From Numida meleagris (taxonomy: Eukaryota > Chordata > Aves > Galliformes > Numididae), in the NCBI RefSeq assembly GCF_002078875.1, contig NC_034410.1, positions 44,064,202-44,128,201 of the forward strand: a stretch of 64,000 bases of DNA. The letters run 5' to 3'. Positions 35,654 to 49,728 of the stretch are shown here, piece by piece. The notes beneath the pieces are model-generated. The model searched no databases, had not been told where the DNA came from, and saw only the letters and a program-made list of their open reading frames with translations. Made by a program: the position numbers and the translations under genes. Position 1 is the first letter of the stretch, and each line of letters opens with the position of its first letter.

Positions 35654-37302
35654 CTGCTCAAAAAAAGACAGTACCACACGTTAGTATAAGAAATACCCAT
35701 TCACAGCAGAAGCATTGTTAGATTAGGATATTCTCTTGAGGTACAGCAGCACCACACACAAAGAGGGATGACTGGAGAATCCTCTTACCTTTTTATAAAA
35801 AACATGATTGCAGCAATTTTTGCACAAAACTCCTTTTTTAATGAAAGTCCTCAAAAATTATTTGTACAGTAAAAGAGAAAGGAAGAAGCTACTAGAATAT
35901 AAAACTTACATCGTGAAAGTTAAGCACTCGGAATTTGCTTTTAATATGACATCTGGGGTTGAAATAGATTCTACTTTAAAGGGCAATGCTGTATAAATAA
36001 GACAAAACCTAGATATGTGTGCTAGTATTTATCTTCAAGTGGAACAAAAGGTTTACCTAACAGTCACATGGAGGGAAGTTAGCAATGACATTTAGACTCA
36101 AAGACCTTCCTCAGAAAAGACTGACAGAGCACGTGAGCCCATGCCACTCCATCTTGTCACTGCACTGTTCACCCTTCCACTCAGGGACAAGTTCAATGAC
36201 AGTGTGGCTTAAAGAAAGACAACATGTCACAGGAAAGTTCTGAAGGATCCCTCCCCCCAGTTTTAAGCCCTACTTCCATCCTGACTGATGTGAGTATTCT
36301 TGCCTTTATACATATTTGCTCTCAGCTGTTACAGAATCTTCTCTACAAAGACAAATTGATGCAGGTATAGCAAAAAGACTAATAAATCAGAAATTAGTGC
36401 ATTGGTCACTGCTTCCTAAAAGAGTTTATACCAGTATACGCAAGAAACACCTGGAATTTTCACTTAGGACTAGAGAGTCCATTTGCCATCCCATAAAATT
36501 TCAGAAAAAAGGTGAAAACTGTATAAAAGCTACAGTTGCTGTAGAAATTTGAAAGAATTACATTAGGAAAATGTTTGGTCCAATAAAGCCAATGAGATCT
36601 CAAACATTCATCTCGCTGAGCTTTAATTAATTCACTAAAATTACCAGCATGACACAGAACACCACTTAGAATCTATTTTACATCTCCAACTATTTTTATG
36701 GGGTGATGCACTGTAACATCACTGTTAAGGAAGGATCGTGCCTCTTCATTTAAAGGTTGTTATCAATTCTTCATCTGCATATTTTAGCCCTTTACAAACA
36801 TCATAATAAAAATAAAATGTGCCCAGTTTGAGATCCTTATGATAGCAAAACCTTGATGACAAACTGAGTTTTGGTCAACGTAGACATATGGAATGCATCC
36901 CATGCTTAACCAAATTTTGCTTCAAATGCCACATAAATGGTCTCAGGCCAAATACTGAATGCAAAATTCTGCTCTCACTCACTGACTACTCAGAACTGAG
37001 ATAAAAGTTGGGACACAGACCTGAATACAAACTGAAATTTACTTTACAGGCTGAAGATCACAATTCTGTTTTAAGCAAAAGTATCATAATTAAAATTATC
37101 AATGGCATAACTAAGATTAAAAATTCTTTGAATTCTTAAAATGGCTCTCTGGGCACTTTGCCTCTTTTTTCTCTCCTGTATGGTATTTCTGAAAAGATAC
37201 AACATTACAAAGTCTTTTAGGAAGGAATCTCAGAATTTTCATTGTTTCAGTTCATTTCTTAAAGCAGGTAAGCTAATGAAAAATGAACACAGCTGCTCTT
37301 AC

Positions 37303-37439
37303 CTATTACATCAGGACAAACTCCACTCTCCAGTCTATGCTTCTTGTATAAATTCTTCAGGACTTTGGCACTTCCAAAACACTTGAAGCGGCTCTTCACA
37401 TTATTATAGTACCAATCCAGAGACTGGGTCCTTAAGAGC
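37303..37439 (-). CDS. MYRIP: MYRIP exon: second Rab27-binding helix (SHD2)
   Basis: 137-bp exon, acceptor TTTTGTTTTAG and donor GTAAGAGC. It begins with one base completing an arginine codon and ends one base into the next codon. It translates to LLRTQSLDWYYNNVKS, then RFKCFGSAKVLKNLYKKHRL, then ESGVCPDVI. Recalled human MYRIP has LLRTQSLEWFYNNVKSRFKR at about residues 112-131. In melanophilin and other Slac2 and Slp proteins this is the SHD2 helix, which packs on Rab27 just after the FYVE-like zinc finger. The aromatic WYY cluster and the basic KSRFK run are retained. The preceding zinc finger exon should lie upstream, but no cysteine-rich frame was seen between 37440 and 64000. Confidence 0.96.
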
Positions 37440-40400
37440 CTAAAACAAAAAATAAACAGCGTATTTGGAATTATTCTACAACAAACAAAACCAGTTAGTT
37501 TACTATTTTCTTACAAAAAGAGGGATCTTTTTGGTGTCAGAGCATAAAGATATTAATTTCTGAATACTTCTTCACAGCTTGTACCTTGCATGTATCTGAT
37601 ATACTGAGGCAAAAAGTAAATGGTAACTAGTGAGCAAATACCTGCTTGTAGTTTACTCAAGGTTTGGTTTTGATTTTGCTGCTATTAGAACAGCTGTTCT
37701 TCCCTGTTACATTATAATTCCAGCACTACAGCCTTCTGCAAGGTATAAACAAGCCTTGGAACAGTGCAGGAAGGTTTTAAAAATAGCCTTTATTTCCAGA
37801 GTTACAGATAATACAAGAAAGTTAGTCCATTAGCACACCACAAAATTTTTCCTAAAACTGCATCACTGCTCCTATCTGGGGGAAAACACTGGAGTTGGCA
37901 AAGTCTACTCCACTTAGAGAACCTCAAAGCAGAATGACTAAACGTGGTATGTAGACAACCTTTTTTGGTTATGTACTCACAACTGCACTTTAGTGTTACT
38001 TCCAACAATAAGCAGCATTGACATCAATAATCCCTCCTACTGGATTTGTCTCCAGAGCTCACAAACTTTTAGAAAGTCACGAGAAAAGCTCTGTATCTTT
38101 TCCCATCCAGCAGAGCGTTCTTGGTTCACCTCTCTTCCTTCAGCAGTTGGTGATGGAGCATCTGCGCCACATTCCCATGCAACACAACCACAGATTTCTA
38201 TGGGATAACCCACAGCAGACCCATACATTTCCTATACAAGGAGAGGTGCATTCTAGGGTAAACAATAAACTAAAGCTGACTTACCTGAAAGCATGCAGGA
38301 AGGAGAAATAAGTTTGAGCCAGTGAATGTGATCTTACTCTGTGTGTTCTCTTCCCTGTTTGAGTCCATTTGTTCCTTTGCATACTGCCATACTAGTTCAT
38401 TTTTAGTTAATTTACTACACTTACAAGTGCAGGAAGCAAGATATTTTGATATGACATGAAAACATCTTGTATAAAACAGTATTTAGCATAGGCTGCAAAG
38501 GTAATTTCTCCTGTGCACTAATTACTAAAACTGAGGTCTTAACTTAGAAGGCTCATGGAGCTCATTACATAATTAAGCAGAGATTATTCCCAACACAAAG
38601 ATTTTAGAAAACAAAAGACTAAGGCTAGTGTCCAGTGCAAGTATGAGAATCCATACCGAAATTATGCTATCACCAGTCTGAACTCTCACCACTTCCAGGC
38701 TTGAAGAAATTCAGATGGTTTAATTCCATTTATAAAATCTGGGGCATTAGGTGAAAACCAGAACAAAACACAACCCAACTACAACCATTAGATTTTCCTC
38801 CAGAGACTCCAGAATTTTCTTTATAAAGTGAGAAGCAAATGAAAATCCAGCATGCACCATTGCACAAGGAAATACAGTCTCACCCTTAGCCACGCTAACA
38901 GTGTAGCTCTTACTCAGCACTGGCCCTCGAGAGATGCTCGATAGTGACCCTGTATGCTGAGCAGGAGGTTTCAGTTAAGTGCTTCCAGTCAGCCTCTGGA
39001 TTCTTTGAGTGTTAGTTCAGTTGAAAAGGAGTATCTGATTCACGTAAAGCAGAACGCCATGATCTAGTCTACTCCTCTGTCACCACTGGAAAGTGTCTAA
39101 TAGCAAATAACATCAGTGGGAAATTAAAAATGATGAAGCACGCTGTATTCAAGCCATGAAGTCTTAAAGTTACATTACTTGCTCAAATGATGGTAACAAC
39201 GGAAGAAAAAGCACAAATGGAACAGAAGCATGTTTTTTCCATATGCTTTGTCAGCAATTAGATGTAGGAGAGATGTTCACAGATAATGTAAAAACATTAG
39301 GCCTTTACTATCTATTTGCACAGTAATATCCCAAGGGGATAAATTAGCTCCACCAGTCACGTTTCTACAAACACCACTAGCATCTGACAAGGAGTAAACT
39401 TGATTTTTTTTCTGAAAGATGTCCTTACAAACTGAGCAGTGACAGCTTAGAGATCTGGTGAAGCACAAGTGGCTGGTGGCTGTGCAGCAGCAATGGGAAG
39501 CACGCTTGGGTTTGCCTGTGACACAGAGGATTTCTGAATTCCTGCAACAGTGCCAGCAAGGAATCAGTGATGATACCTGACCAGGTCCTCAGCAGGGCTT
39601 GGCAGCCGGCACAACAATGAATCTGTGAGCGAAGGCCACTTTCTCTCCAAAACCCACAGTTCTTTGGTGCTTTGAGGTCCTACCTTCTCTGTGGGCAGGA
39701 ACTGTTTGCTTTCAAGGACGCTGTACTATAATACAGCATAAGACTTCAGCCAATAGCACGGAGTCACAATCATTGTGATGGATAAAACTAACATTTTTTG
39801 TTTAAACTTTCTATTTCTGCAGGATTAACACTTTGTGAGTAATCTGATCATCTCATGCTTCTCTCATATGTGTTGAAAAGCTACCAACAACTCCAAATCT
39901 GCGCTTCAGTCCTGCATATATTTTATAGGAGATTACAATGACTCTTCTAAAGCTTTTCAGCCTCTTAACTTTCAAATAAGTCACAATGTGCCTGCTGATT
40001 CCTCCTGGGGAGAAAGGATTTGGAGAAGAGAGCAATTCTCCTTATAGATACTAAAATAAAGGGCCCATTCAAAGGATAAATACCATTTTCTCCTTATTTC
40101 AAAATTCTTTAATGCTGACCTATATTTTAAAGTTGTATTCTGCAAAGGCAGTTCCATGAAGCCAGAATAATGAAAGACTATGCCACTGCTAACATTACAT
40201 TGTAAAAATGAAATGCTTCTCCTATTATCTTTAATAAAATGTGCACAAGTTCTCTCCATAAAATGAAAGTTCACACTTAAAGGATACGAGCTGCATGTAC
40301 TTTATTTATCTTTATTTCTGAGCCGTAAAGACTATTATGTCTGACTGCTACGTCTATTTCTAAGCAGCCTTAAATGTTAAGGACGTTATTTATATTATAT

Positions 40401-41225
40401 AATATCACCATGGATCTGAGTTATATTTTGACATGCCTTTGACACAGGGGAATACTGTGATTTTAAAGTTCTGCCTTCCTAGAAAGTGTGAAGCTAAGAA
40501 GACTCCTGTGCTTTCATAACAGAAAAACCTGAATGAGTATTACAATCCTCAGCCCTTTTTTTAGTGGAGCTCATGCAAAATCTTTCCAAGCAGGAATATT
40601 CCATGCTGTTTCTCACTTCCACCACCCAACCACTCAATTTTTAGGCTTCTCATGAGGAAAAGTGGAAAACCGGCTGTGCTGGGGAGTTGGGACATGAACT
40701 CCCTCTCTCATTATTAGTGATGATCACAGGAAAATTACGTGAAAGACTCCACTTGTGATGCAGGTATTCACTACTCAACACAGAGGAGGTTGTTCAGTAA
40801 CTGATTTACTTCTTCACTTTTAGAAGAAAAAAAATCAAACACACTTCTAGGTTAAAGAACACAACTTCATGTTCTTCCTCTTTTGGATGGACCATTACTG
40901 TAGTACACAAATACTGTACATATGAATATCCTTCCAATGTTCAGTTCCCTGAAAGCCGGGCTTAAAATAAGAAATTGAAAATGCTCAGCCCCCTAAAGCT
41001 CCAACCATTAACTTCTAAATATCAAACTTTGGCCAAGCTCTTGTCACTCCAAAGATGGGTTTTATATTTGTCCATATTCACCGGATGTGAAAGGCAGCTT
41101 GTTCACACCTCAAGAGCAACACCTGCTAAACACTGGGCCCCAAATGCTGCTCTTATGTCACTTCTTTGCCAAGCCTGAAGTTGAAATCTCATTTCTTCTC
41201 TTCTTAATGGGATTCTGCAGGAACA

Positions 41226-41536
41226 TTTCTCGCTAGACCAGGATGCCCAAAGCCCTTTCCATCCAGGCCTGGAGTACTTCAAGAGATGGGGCATCCACAG
41301 CTTCTCTGGGCAGCCTGTTCCAGTGCCTCATCACCCTCATACTGAATAATTTCTTCCTCACATCCAGCCTAAATCTACTCTTTTTATAGCTTAAAACCAC
41401 TGCCCCTTGTCCTGTCACTACAGGTAAGAAGTATTTCCTTCTCTTTTCTCAAAAGTAATAACGTTACCCTGGAGCTCTCTCTTTTCTAGGCTGAACAACT
41501 CCAACTCTCTCTATCTGTCCTCATAGCAGAGATGTT
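41226..41536 (-). mobile_element. CR1 LINE fragment
   Basis: Minus-direction CR1 of about 310 bp. On the plus strand it reads TCCATCCAGGCCTGGAGTAC, GATGGGGCATCCACAGCTTC, TCTGGGCAGCCTGTTCCAGT, GCCTCATCACCCTCATACTG, TTTCTTCCTCACATCCAGCC and CTGCCCCTTGTCCTGTCACT, then the CTAGGCTGAACAACTCCAAC block. The 3' terminal repeats are missing at its left edge, so both ends are truncated. It has the same direction as MYRIP, unlike most CR1 copies here. Confidence 0.9.
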
Positions 41537-42740
41537 TCATATGAGGCACTGATGTCTGCACAGAGGGCTGCATCCAGGTGACACTGCAATACACAAAAGC
41601 ACTGCACCCTGACCTGCACAGGTATGCCACAGGAATGGTTAAAGCAGTGCAAGGCAAATGCTAAGGAAAATGGCCAGTAAAATTCAAACAACAGCAGAGG
41701 AGAGACCATCTGAAATCAAAGCATCTATCCACGAATGAAAACTGCCCAACCCAGGGAGAACATCACCAGTCATTCCCATAGGTGGAAGAGCTCCTCCCCA
41801 GGCAGTGCAGTCGTCATTGTCCTGTGCTAACAGCAGTGAATTCAGGACAGTGATCGAATTGCAGTCCACAGAACATTAATTCAGTGAGCTCAACCTACAG
41901 TATTGTTGTATGTAAGGTGTTTCCTAAAAATTCATGTTCTTCCACTCCACTTACTGAGAAGTTCACTGCCCCAACTTTCCCTTTAAATTCCCATGTGATG
42001 CAACATGTAAGCAACAATAGTTAAAGGTACAGAGGAATATTTTTTTTTTCCAAGAGATAGCTGTATGTACATCCCTCAAATTTGTTTACTGTCTCCTTTA
42101 CCTTTGAAATCATCATTCAAGGAGTTATAAGTGGGAAGAAGACAGAGTAGGCATTATATAGAAAACCTAGATATACTTCCTGAAAGGAATAAGAACCAAA
42201 CCTTGTAACAAGTTCAACTAACTTCGATTATTGAGAGAAGTACTAAAGCTTTGGTCTCCTGGGCTCTTTAAACCAAGCCTAGGTGACTTTCCAGAGGGAA
42301 ACACTAAGGCTTGGTCACTGCAGTATGTGCTTTGTGATGACTGAGTCCACAACTACATGCCTTCCTTCATTTCAGTGTCTGCTTCCCATTTCACTGGATG
42401 CCCCATACATGCACTGGCAGGGGATGCTGCCATAAAACTATGTAATGCTAGCATGCAAAACTGGCAAAAGTGTCAGTAAAAGTACATGCACAGTAGAATA
42501 GCTTAGGAAAACCTGTAGGTAATGTGCTGGTTTTGAAATGAAATGGCAGTTCACATAGAATCAAATTTCTCTCCACTTGGCAACATTTCAAAGCCTGCTA
42601 ACAAAAAAAAATTCTTAGATTCCCACAATACAGAATCCACTAAAAACCCCTTCTCCAGTTCACAGACATTTCTCTGTGCCATAGATTTGTGACCCAAGTT
42701 CCTAGTGTTAGTTCAATCATCTAATCTGTGGTTAAAGTAA

Positions 42741-43020
42741 TGTCAACGGTTTACGGGTGTTCGGCCTGGTTCTGTGACGAAGGGGACGGGGGATCCACGG
42801 GCCCACGCCCCGGGAAAAGGGGAAAAGGGTAAGGAGATGGCCCTGAGATCAAAGAACAGTGGCAACAATCTGAGGAGAAACAAACTAATTTACTAAATAA
42901 GATATCGGAATGCAAAACAACACACTATAATACAATATAATTACAATTTAAGCTGATAAATCCAATACAGAGAGAGAGAATGTCCCAAAATCAAGGTAGG
43001 CCTTACTCTACAAGCTGCAT
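42741..43020 (-). mobile_element. Possible ERVL-type LTR remnant
   Basis: A locally GC-rich block (42745-42840, with GGGGGATCCACGGGCCCACG) is followed by ACAAACTAATTTACTAAATA and an AATATAATTACAATTTAAGC-type stretch. The pattern resembles the end of avian ERVL-like LTRs read on the minus strand, with a TG start on the plus strand at 42741. I found no matching far end and no target duplication, so the length is unknown and the family is inferred. It may extend to about 43330. Confidence 0.35.
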
Positions 43021-46000
43021 ACTTTACTTACTTTGCCTATAAAACTGTTTGGGTCCTCTCTGAGTTTCAGTCTTCCAGCTCCTTTTTCCTAGATCTAAAA
43101 AAGCTTCCTGCGACAAGACACCTTTCTTTCTGGATTTCTGCAAAGGACAAGATTTGAACAAATGGTGGCTGTACGTAGGTCAGGCTCACTGCTTTTTGCA
43201 CATCATCCAAACTTAATCCTCTCATATGAAAGTGGACAGGCTGAAAAAAAATCTTTGGGCTTAACGTGGGCATGATGTTTATGGTTTATGATGGAAGGTT
43301 GTTAGTCTGAGTTTGATGAGGACCATTTTCAGGTCTGTTCTCCACAAATGGTGTTTTGAAGCAGGTGAGGAAAACACTGAGGCAACGCTGGATATAACTG
43401 GATTTAGGGTTCCATCCTTCAGTAGGAAAACATACCTAAGAGTTTAGAACATGTCAGCCTTTATCTGGGATATCTTGCCCTGAAAGGCTGTATGTCAGGA
43501 ACACCTGACTCACAAACGAACACACGTTTGGTATATTAGCACAACCTGCTGCCCCCATGAAGCACACTGTGTTTTAGGGTAATAGAAGTAAAAATCTGCA
43601 GCAGTTCTAAATGTCAAATTTTAAGAAGAAGAGGGTTTTCAAATCCAGTGCTCCACTGCAATTTAGCTGACAGTAAACACAGGGTTGAAATCATGACTGT
43701 GGAGAGTCAATGGCAGTTAAAGCATTGACCTATGTAGGGTCAGGACCTCTCTTCAGGCACCTACAGGCAGTGAAAGATGTAAGAGGCCAAGTCCAACATA
43801 GCTTCTGACAGCATCTCAGCACAAGCTAAAAAGCCATTGCTATAACAGCATGTCTATGAGGATATTTGCCATGTCTAACGGCCATTAGTGAATATTCTTT
43901 GGCCACTTTTGCTTTGTAAAGGGAGCATCATTGACTGATACTTGTTTATTCAGAGCTCACCTCTGCACCTACAAGTTCAGAAGGCTGCATTGCAGGGAGT
44001 TTGCGGAGTGTCTGCAGTATCGGCTATGGTCGTTTTAAGCCATGAAAGAAATGGGATCACATAGGTCTTTCTCTTGTCCCTTTGAAATAATGATGCCTAC
44101 AAGGAGATACACAGCTGGACAGTTCTTAATGACTCCCCCATCCATACACTGGTGTTCTCCTACCCTAATGTTGAGAGGTTTTGCTAACATTTAAGCCACA
44201 TGTTCCTTGTTTCTATTTAAACAAGACAGCTTATGATGCTTGTTCTTCTCATTAATTAAGGTTAAAGAATCCTGTTTCACCACACATCATGTTTTCTAGC
44301 CACCTGATTGCTCCTATTTTTTTTTAATTTTCCAGATCTCCTCCAGCTCCAAGTGGCCCTTATCTCTGTTTAAGCACAAAGCACAGCAACAGGTCATTTA
44401 CCAGTACTCCCTCTTTTAAGAAAGCCAAATCTAAGTGTTGGAATACAACTTGCCACAGTGCAGACCCTACAGATGAGATGACATGGCAATCAACAGATAT
44501 GCCATGGTGATACTGAATCTGGGTGATGCGACACTGTGAGTCATTCATCTGTTGAAATCTTGCCAAGACTTGCAGCTTTGAAACTGCCAACTTTTCAGAA
44601 AGTAAGATCCTGTCAAACTAAGTCCAGGGTATTTTCACTCTACCTTTTTTTTCAAAATAGATAATCATGGATTATGCTTTCAGAACTGACATTTAGGGTA
44701 CATCTCCTCACTAGCTGTCAGCTGGGCTAAAACATCACTTTTGTAGTGAAATCCAGGTGCTTGGCTGCCCTATCTTCTTAGCAACAAGCAAACAGCTCTT
44801 TGGGATATGAGAACCATGAAGCCTGCCATTCCCAAGAAGCCTTATGCTCACACCAATACTGATTCCATACATGGACATAAAAAACCCATCTCTCTTCATT
44901 TTACTCCTGCTCTCACATCTATGTTGGTGCGTAAGGAGCTCTAAACATTACTGCAGCCACTGTAAATTAAGTGGCCAAAAATGACGTGTAATCCTCATCG
45001 CAATGGCATAAACGGAGCCAAAGAACTCATCAACTTTGTTACTCAGCCCTTCCAGGTGTTTCCATCAATGTCTGAAAACCATCCCACTTCCACGTTGCGA
45101 AATGTTTTCCTTTTAAGCTTTTCATTAGAGGGCTTATTTTTACACTGCGAATTAATGAAAATTAAATAAGTGGCCACTGGATATCTGAAACTAAATTGAA
45201 TCAAGTCCAAATCCAAATGCTTGGGTAAAGCTCTGATATTTTGGTTTCAAAATGCTTTTACACTTTTATACTTATGTATAATCTAAAGGTTTTATTTTCA
45301 TATAAAATAATGAAAATACAAACAAAAACATCACCACTAAGACAAAACTTTCCCTCTTAAGCAAAATGAAAGGTTTCACATTATCTGAATCCATTTTCCC
45401 CTAGAAATTTCATTTTGTGTGAAATATTGTATGCTTTTCCCTATCTTAATTTGCAGCAAAATAAATTTCAAATCTCATTATTTTTCAAAGGGAAGAAATT
45501 CCATATCCTGATCATCTTGTACTGGATATTTGTTAAGGTAAATGACAGGAATTAATCGATACTACATCATTAGCAAATTTATGACGCTTACAGGCACACA
45601 ACATTCTAAACCAAAATAAAAACAAACTTGAATCAAAGCAAGTTATTATAGCTATAGTGAACACTGATACGCTGACTTTTCTCATCACATTTGTTTCTAC
45701 TTGCTACAATACATCAATGTAATTTTTACTTTGGATTTCTAAGATAAGACTGGCAAAAAGAACAAAAATTCACACTGACAGTACTTCAAAATCATACACC
45801 CCGCTGTTCTTAAGAAACAACAAGAGCTACAGATATTCATAAATTCTGAATTGGACAAGCATCCTTTTCCTACACTGCTGTTACAGCAAACGTTATGAAT
45901 TTATCCTTTGTACTTATCCACTGAAGTGAAGGAAAATTCAAACAAAAACCTCATATACATATATTTCAGAATGCAGAGAGATACATCAAAACACTCTCAG

Positions 46001-48224
46001 AAAAATCTGGTCATTGAACTGTGCATTTAAGTTAATGAAATGAAAATATTTTCAGTCAAAATATAACTGAACATTAATAGCTATGAACAAATGCACCATT
46101 CACTGACATGAGAAATCTTTTCCATTACCACAGATACCAAAGAAAACAACAGAACATAAAGCAAGTTTGATTAGTTATTCAAATTACCTAAGTGAAGGAT
46201 TTTCTTTCTGAAAACTTCATTTTTAGTCCGCAGATTCTTAAAAAAACAGCGGAACAACAGCAACAAAAAAAGCGAGGCCGATGCAGCATAAATATTTTCA
46301 CAAAAGAGATACAAACTCCACTCCATCAGAAAAAAATACCAGAGGATAAACCATGCAAATTAATTCTGTAATCCTGATTAGAAAAATACGCAGGGCTTTT
46401 AATATAGAGCTCAAGAACGCCAAAAAGACAACAATCCTCTGCGTTAAGGTCTGTTTCTGTTCCTGGGTCAGGAGAAAGCTGTGAACAAACAGCCGTAAAG
46501 CACCGCCAGAGATGAGAAGAACCATCGCCAGGTAAAATCAAAGAGGAAGGTGGGCTCATTTCAAGATTATTTAAAGAAAGAAATTAAAAATGGAAAAAAA
46601 AAAAAGAACTAAAACAAGCTCAAAATAGGTAAAACTTTGGTGAGGAGCAAAGAGGAGCCATTTCAGGTCCCATCGTTTGCAGTGGTTGTCTCACCCAAAA
46701 GCCCAACTCGTGCTAAGCCGGGCTGTACCGTCATCTTCTGGGAATTAAGTGCAGTGACTCTACCACCCCCTTCCTGAGATTACATGTATTTGTAGCTTTT
46801 CAACTCCACAAGCCACAGCATGGCTTAAGAAACATGCTGTTCAGCTGGAGGCACTGCTTCATTATAGATACAGCAGTATATGTAACGCATTATGTACTCA
46901 ACAGGAGTGTAACATCTCCAAACCCCAATCTCACAAAGTCCTGAGCTGGGAGGTGCAAGGAAAGCATTTCCTTGCCACCCACTTGGCTGTGGCAATGAGG
47001 AGAAATGAGACAGAGCCATGCTGCGCTCCCTGGACACAGTGCTGAGAGATACCCAGCACAGTTCAAGCAACAAGATTTCCTCGAATTACAGTGGAAAATG
47101 GGTTGTTAGAATGTGAAGAGCTGGCCAGACTCAGGAAGTCAGCTCAGCCAACATCTGCACCTCAGCAGCTCTTCCCTGTGTGGACCAAGGACATGTGAGC
47201 ACTGAGGTGAGGGTATTGGATGCTGTGCAATGGCACTGCAACTGCTGCACATCAGTGAGCATCCTGAGCACACAGTGTGTCCCCACTGAGTGCCTCACTG
47301 AGCTCTGTCTGCTTCTCTGTTTTGTGCTACTTGTCAGTGGAGCTCTCTGATTAAGCCTTAAAACCACACAGATGATGCTTTTTTCTTAAAAAAAATTTTT
47401 TTTTTTTCAAGCAAACTCAAGAGTCACCACATTGGAAATACATGTTTTTCCATAGTGTAGTTTACCCCGACACACAGGGAATATTTTTAGTTGTAAGCTT
47501 TATTGTGCAAGCTGCCCAGCAGCCTGACAAAAGCTAAATTCCAGCTTACAGCTGAAAACCGTAGAAAAATTCCAAAGCCCTTACAAATTATACAAATGAG
47601 ACTTTAATCCCAGCTGGCCTCACTAATGGGGGCTCTACATCTGGGCACACACACAAATGTACTTTTCATATGGATTTTCAGCTATTTGAATAATGAAAAA
47701 TGGAAAAAAGGAAACCCTCTTTTTTGTGCATGTAAATACTTGTATTGCAGTAATAAAAAACAAACAGTCCTATAAGCACAGATTAGTCAGACTGTCAGAG
47801 AAATAGAGCTGTTTCTGAAAACCGGCCCAGCTCACAGCTCTTAGGTAAAACTGATCTACTGCCCAGAGCAGGACTCGCTTCTCTATCCATCAGAAAGCTT
47901 CAAGGCCAATTAATCTTCCCATCCTCTCCAGAGCCAGCTATTCTCACGTGCCAGCGTTTCCAAATGTGATGCTTAGGTCCTAACCAAAGGGCTTCAATGT
48001 ACACACAAGGCTGCACAGAGTGGACATCTCCACATAAAACGCTGTTGCAGTCTCACCTGATAGTGGCAGAGAAGGCCTCACTGCAGTAACAGGAGGCATC
48101 TCTACACAGGCCTCCCTCCTGTGTGTGATGGCCATGGGGAGAGTTGGGGCCAAAAGGAGCTACTTGTCATTCTCAAGACACCACCTACTCACACCTCTCA
48201 TCAAAGGGAAGAGAACATTGATCT

Positions 48225-48360
48225 CTTTCCAAGTTGTATTTGTCCCATAAACGCTCTCAGACACTGCGTTTGAATTTTGGGTGGTCATGTATGGAGCCGG
48301 GAGTTGGAATCAATGATTCCTATGGGTCCCATCCAACTTGGGATATTCTATGATTCTAAG
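48225..48360 (+). mobile_element. CR1 LINE 3' tip
   Basis: Plus-strand CR1 end of about 130 bp. TTTTGGGTGGTCATGTATGG, CCGGGAGTTGGAATCAATGA, TGGGTCCCATCCAACTTGGG and the ATATTCTATGATTCTA terminus are all recognisable. It is similar in type to the 30720-31157 copy. Confidence 0.87.
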
Positions 48361-49728
48361 GTGGGGAAGTAATCCCGAGTACTGGTTGCAGTGGGAACAG
48401 TTGGCTGCTAGCACGGCTGGGGGTGCAGCCAAATGGCTGCTGGGCTCTAGTGTCTCAGAGACAAAGGGCAGTGTGCATGCCTCTCTGCGCATCTGGGGCA
48501 GGAGTCTTACACAAATTAAACTAAAACATCATTTCTCTCTAACATATACAGAATTTCTGTTAAAAGGGCTGTTGAGGAACCCTCAAGCAGTGAGAGAAAT
48601 TTTCTTGCAATTCTTTTTTCTTCATTCCTTTTTTTCCTTAGGAAAGCATGAAGGTGGGATAAGTGTTTCGCTTGCATTACTGAGATAAATTTGGAGAGTA
48701 TTGGAGCAGGCAATCAGCAGAAGGTGGTACATTAAGGATGTTTCCAGTGTATGTGCTGCTCCATTAACCTACTGACTCTTTTAGGAGATGAGAATAAGAG
48801 AAATCACCAGTCCTTGTCCAGCAAATCCTGGAAATATAGGAAAAAGCCAAATACATTAAATGCTAAAACGTTATTACTTGGCCTATTCCATTCTTTACTT
48901 GCTCTGTTAGAAAGACGGGGCATGTGCTAAAGTAGATTCTGTTACATACACATTCATGGGAAAATAATATAATGACCAATTTTTAAGGACAGTGCTAAGG
49001 ACAGTGCAAATATGCTTTCATCCAAATGATGCACAGCTTTGCAGTGAATTCCTGCAGAGAGACCTCTCAGCTCTCTCCTGTCCCATTGTACAGGAGAGTT
49101 CCAGACAGGACACACAACGAGGATGAGACATGAGGCAGATGTATACACACAGGATCCTGGGACGGGCATGCAGCCAGATGCACGATGCAGCAGGACATGA
49201 GTAGTGTTTTCCTGGGTAGTGTTGCTTTACTGGGCAACCCTGGCACATTACTGATTTGCATCTTGGCCAAGAATTGTGCTGCAGGAGGAGGAAACCTCTG
49301 CAACTGGAAAAAACACGTGCACTGGTGGGACTGCATTGAGATGGGAGCTTCCAATGCACTAGGTAGGATAGGTCTGTAAAAGCTGGAGGATACCAGTGCC
49401 TCACAAGAGACCAAATTATTTGACATTAAACAGAACAGCTGACAAAGACAGACTACCGCACTTTGTTTTCACCCAAGGCAAAAGACAGCCTGCCTTTGAA
49501 ATGATGCCAAACAAACAAATGACTAGTTGCTCAGGACATGACAAAAGGAGAGTGGAAATCAGAAGACTCAGGGATATAGAGAAGTGCTACCTAAGGCCAG
49601 AAAATTCAACCTATCACTTCATAGGCATGTTTTAAAAATAGCACAAACATTTTTAACTAACACAAATTCTATGCTGCAGAATAAGTAAAAAACGATTTTG
49701 GACCTAGAAAAACATTAGAATTCACATA

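Larger units (their letters stand above)
32892..37302. other. Four short MYRIP introns
   Basis: Introns at 32892-34452, 34534-34854, 34953-35572 and 35654-37302. I see no mobile elements. A 12-base direct repeat (CTGCATGCAAGC) occurs at 33067-33078 and 33097-33108. The region around 36590-36830 is AT-rich with homeobox-like TTAATTAATT sites and no repeats, and could be a conserved non-coding element, but that needs alignment. Confidence 0.6.
10616..37439 (-). other. MYRIP: MYRIP gene, internal part (eight coding exons and seven introns)
   Basis: Minus-strand gene for the Rab27A effector and adaptor Slac2-c/MyRIP. The eight exons have GT-AG borders, and their phases join to 1615 nt of uninterrupted reading frame. 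Family knowledge: MyRIP binds GTP-Rab27A through an N-terminal domain, myosin VIIa through its middle, and actin through its C-terminus; it also anchors protein kinase A RII and contacts the exocyst. It acts on retinal pigment epithelium melanosomes and on secretory granules. Seen here: the second Rab-binding helix, the kinase-anchoring helix, the acidic middle region and the segment before the actin-binding tail. The zinc finger exon and the final C-terminal exons were searched for by eye in the flanks and not found, so the gene extends past both ends of the window. Intron lengths from 3' to 5' are 5561, 3692, 11805, 1561, 321, 620 and 1649 bp. Confidence 0.93.

Noticed and set aside
49018..49426. 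Overlapping 128- and 119-codon minus-strand frames, rich in cysteine, checked as the missing MYRIP zinc finger exon
   Set aside because: The cysteines do not follow the CxxC spacing of the Slac2 FYVE-like finger, and the frame lacks the expected WVCCVCQQAR-like ending and phase.
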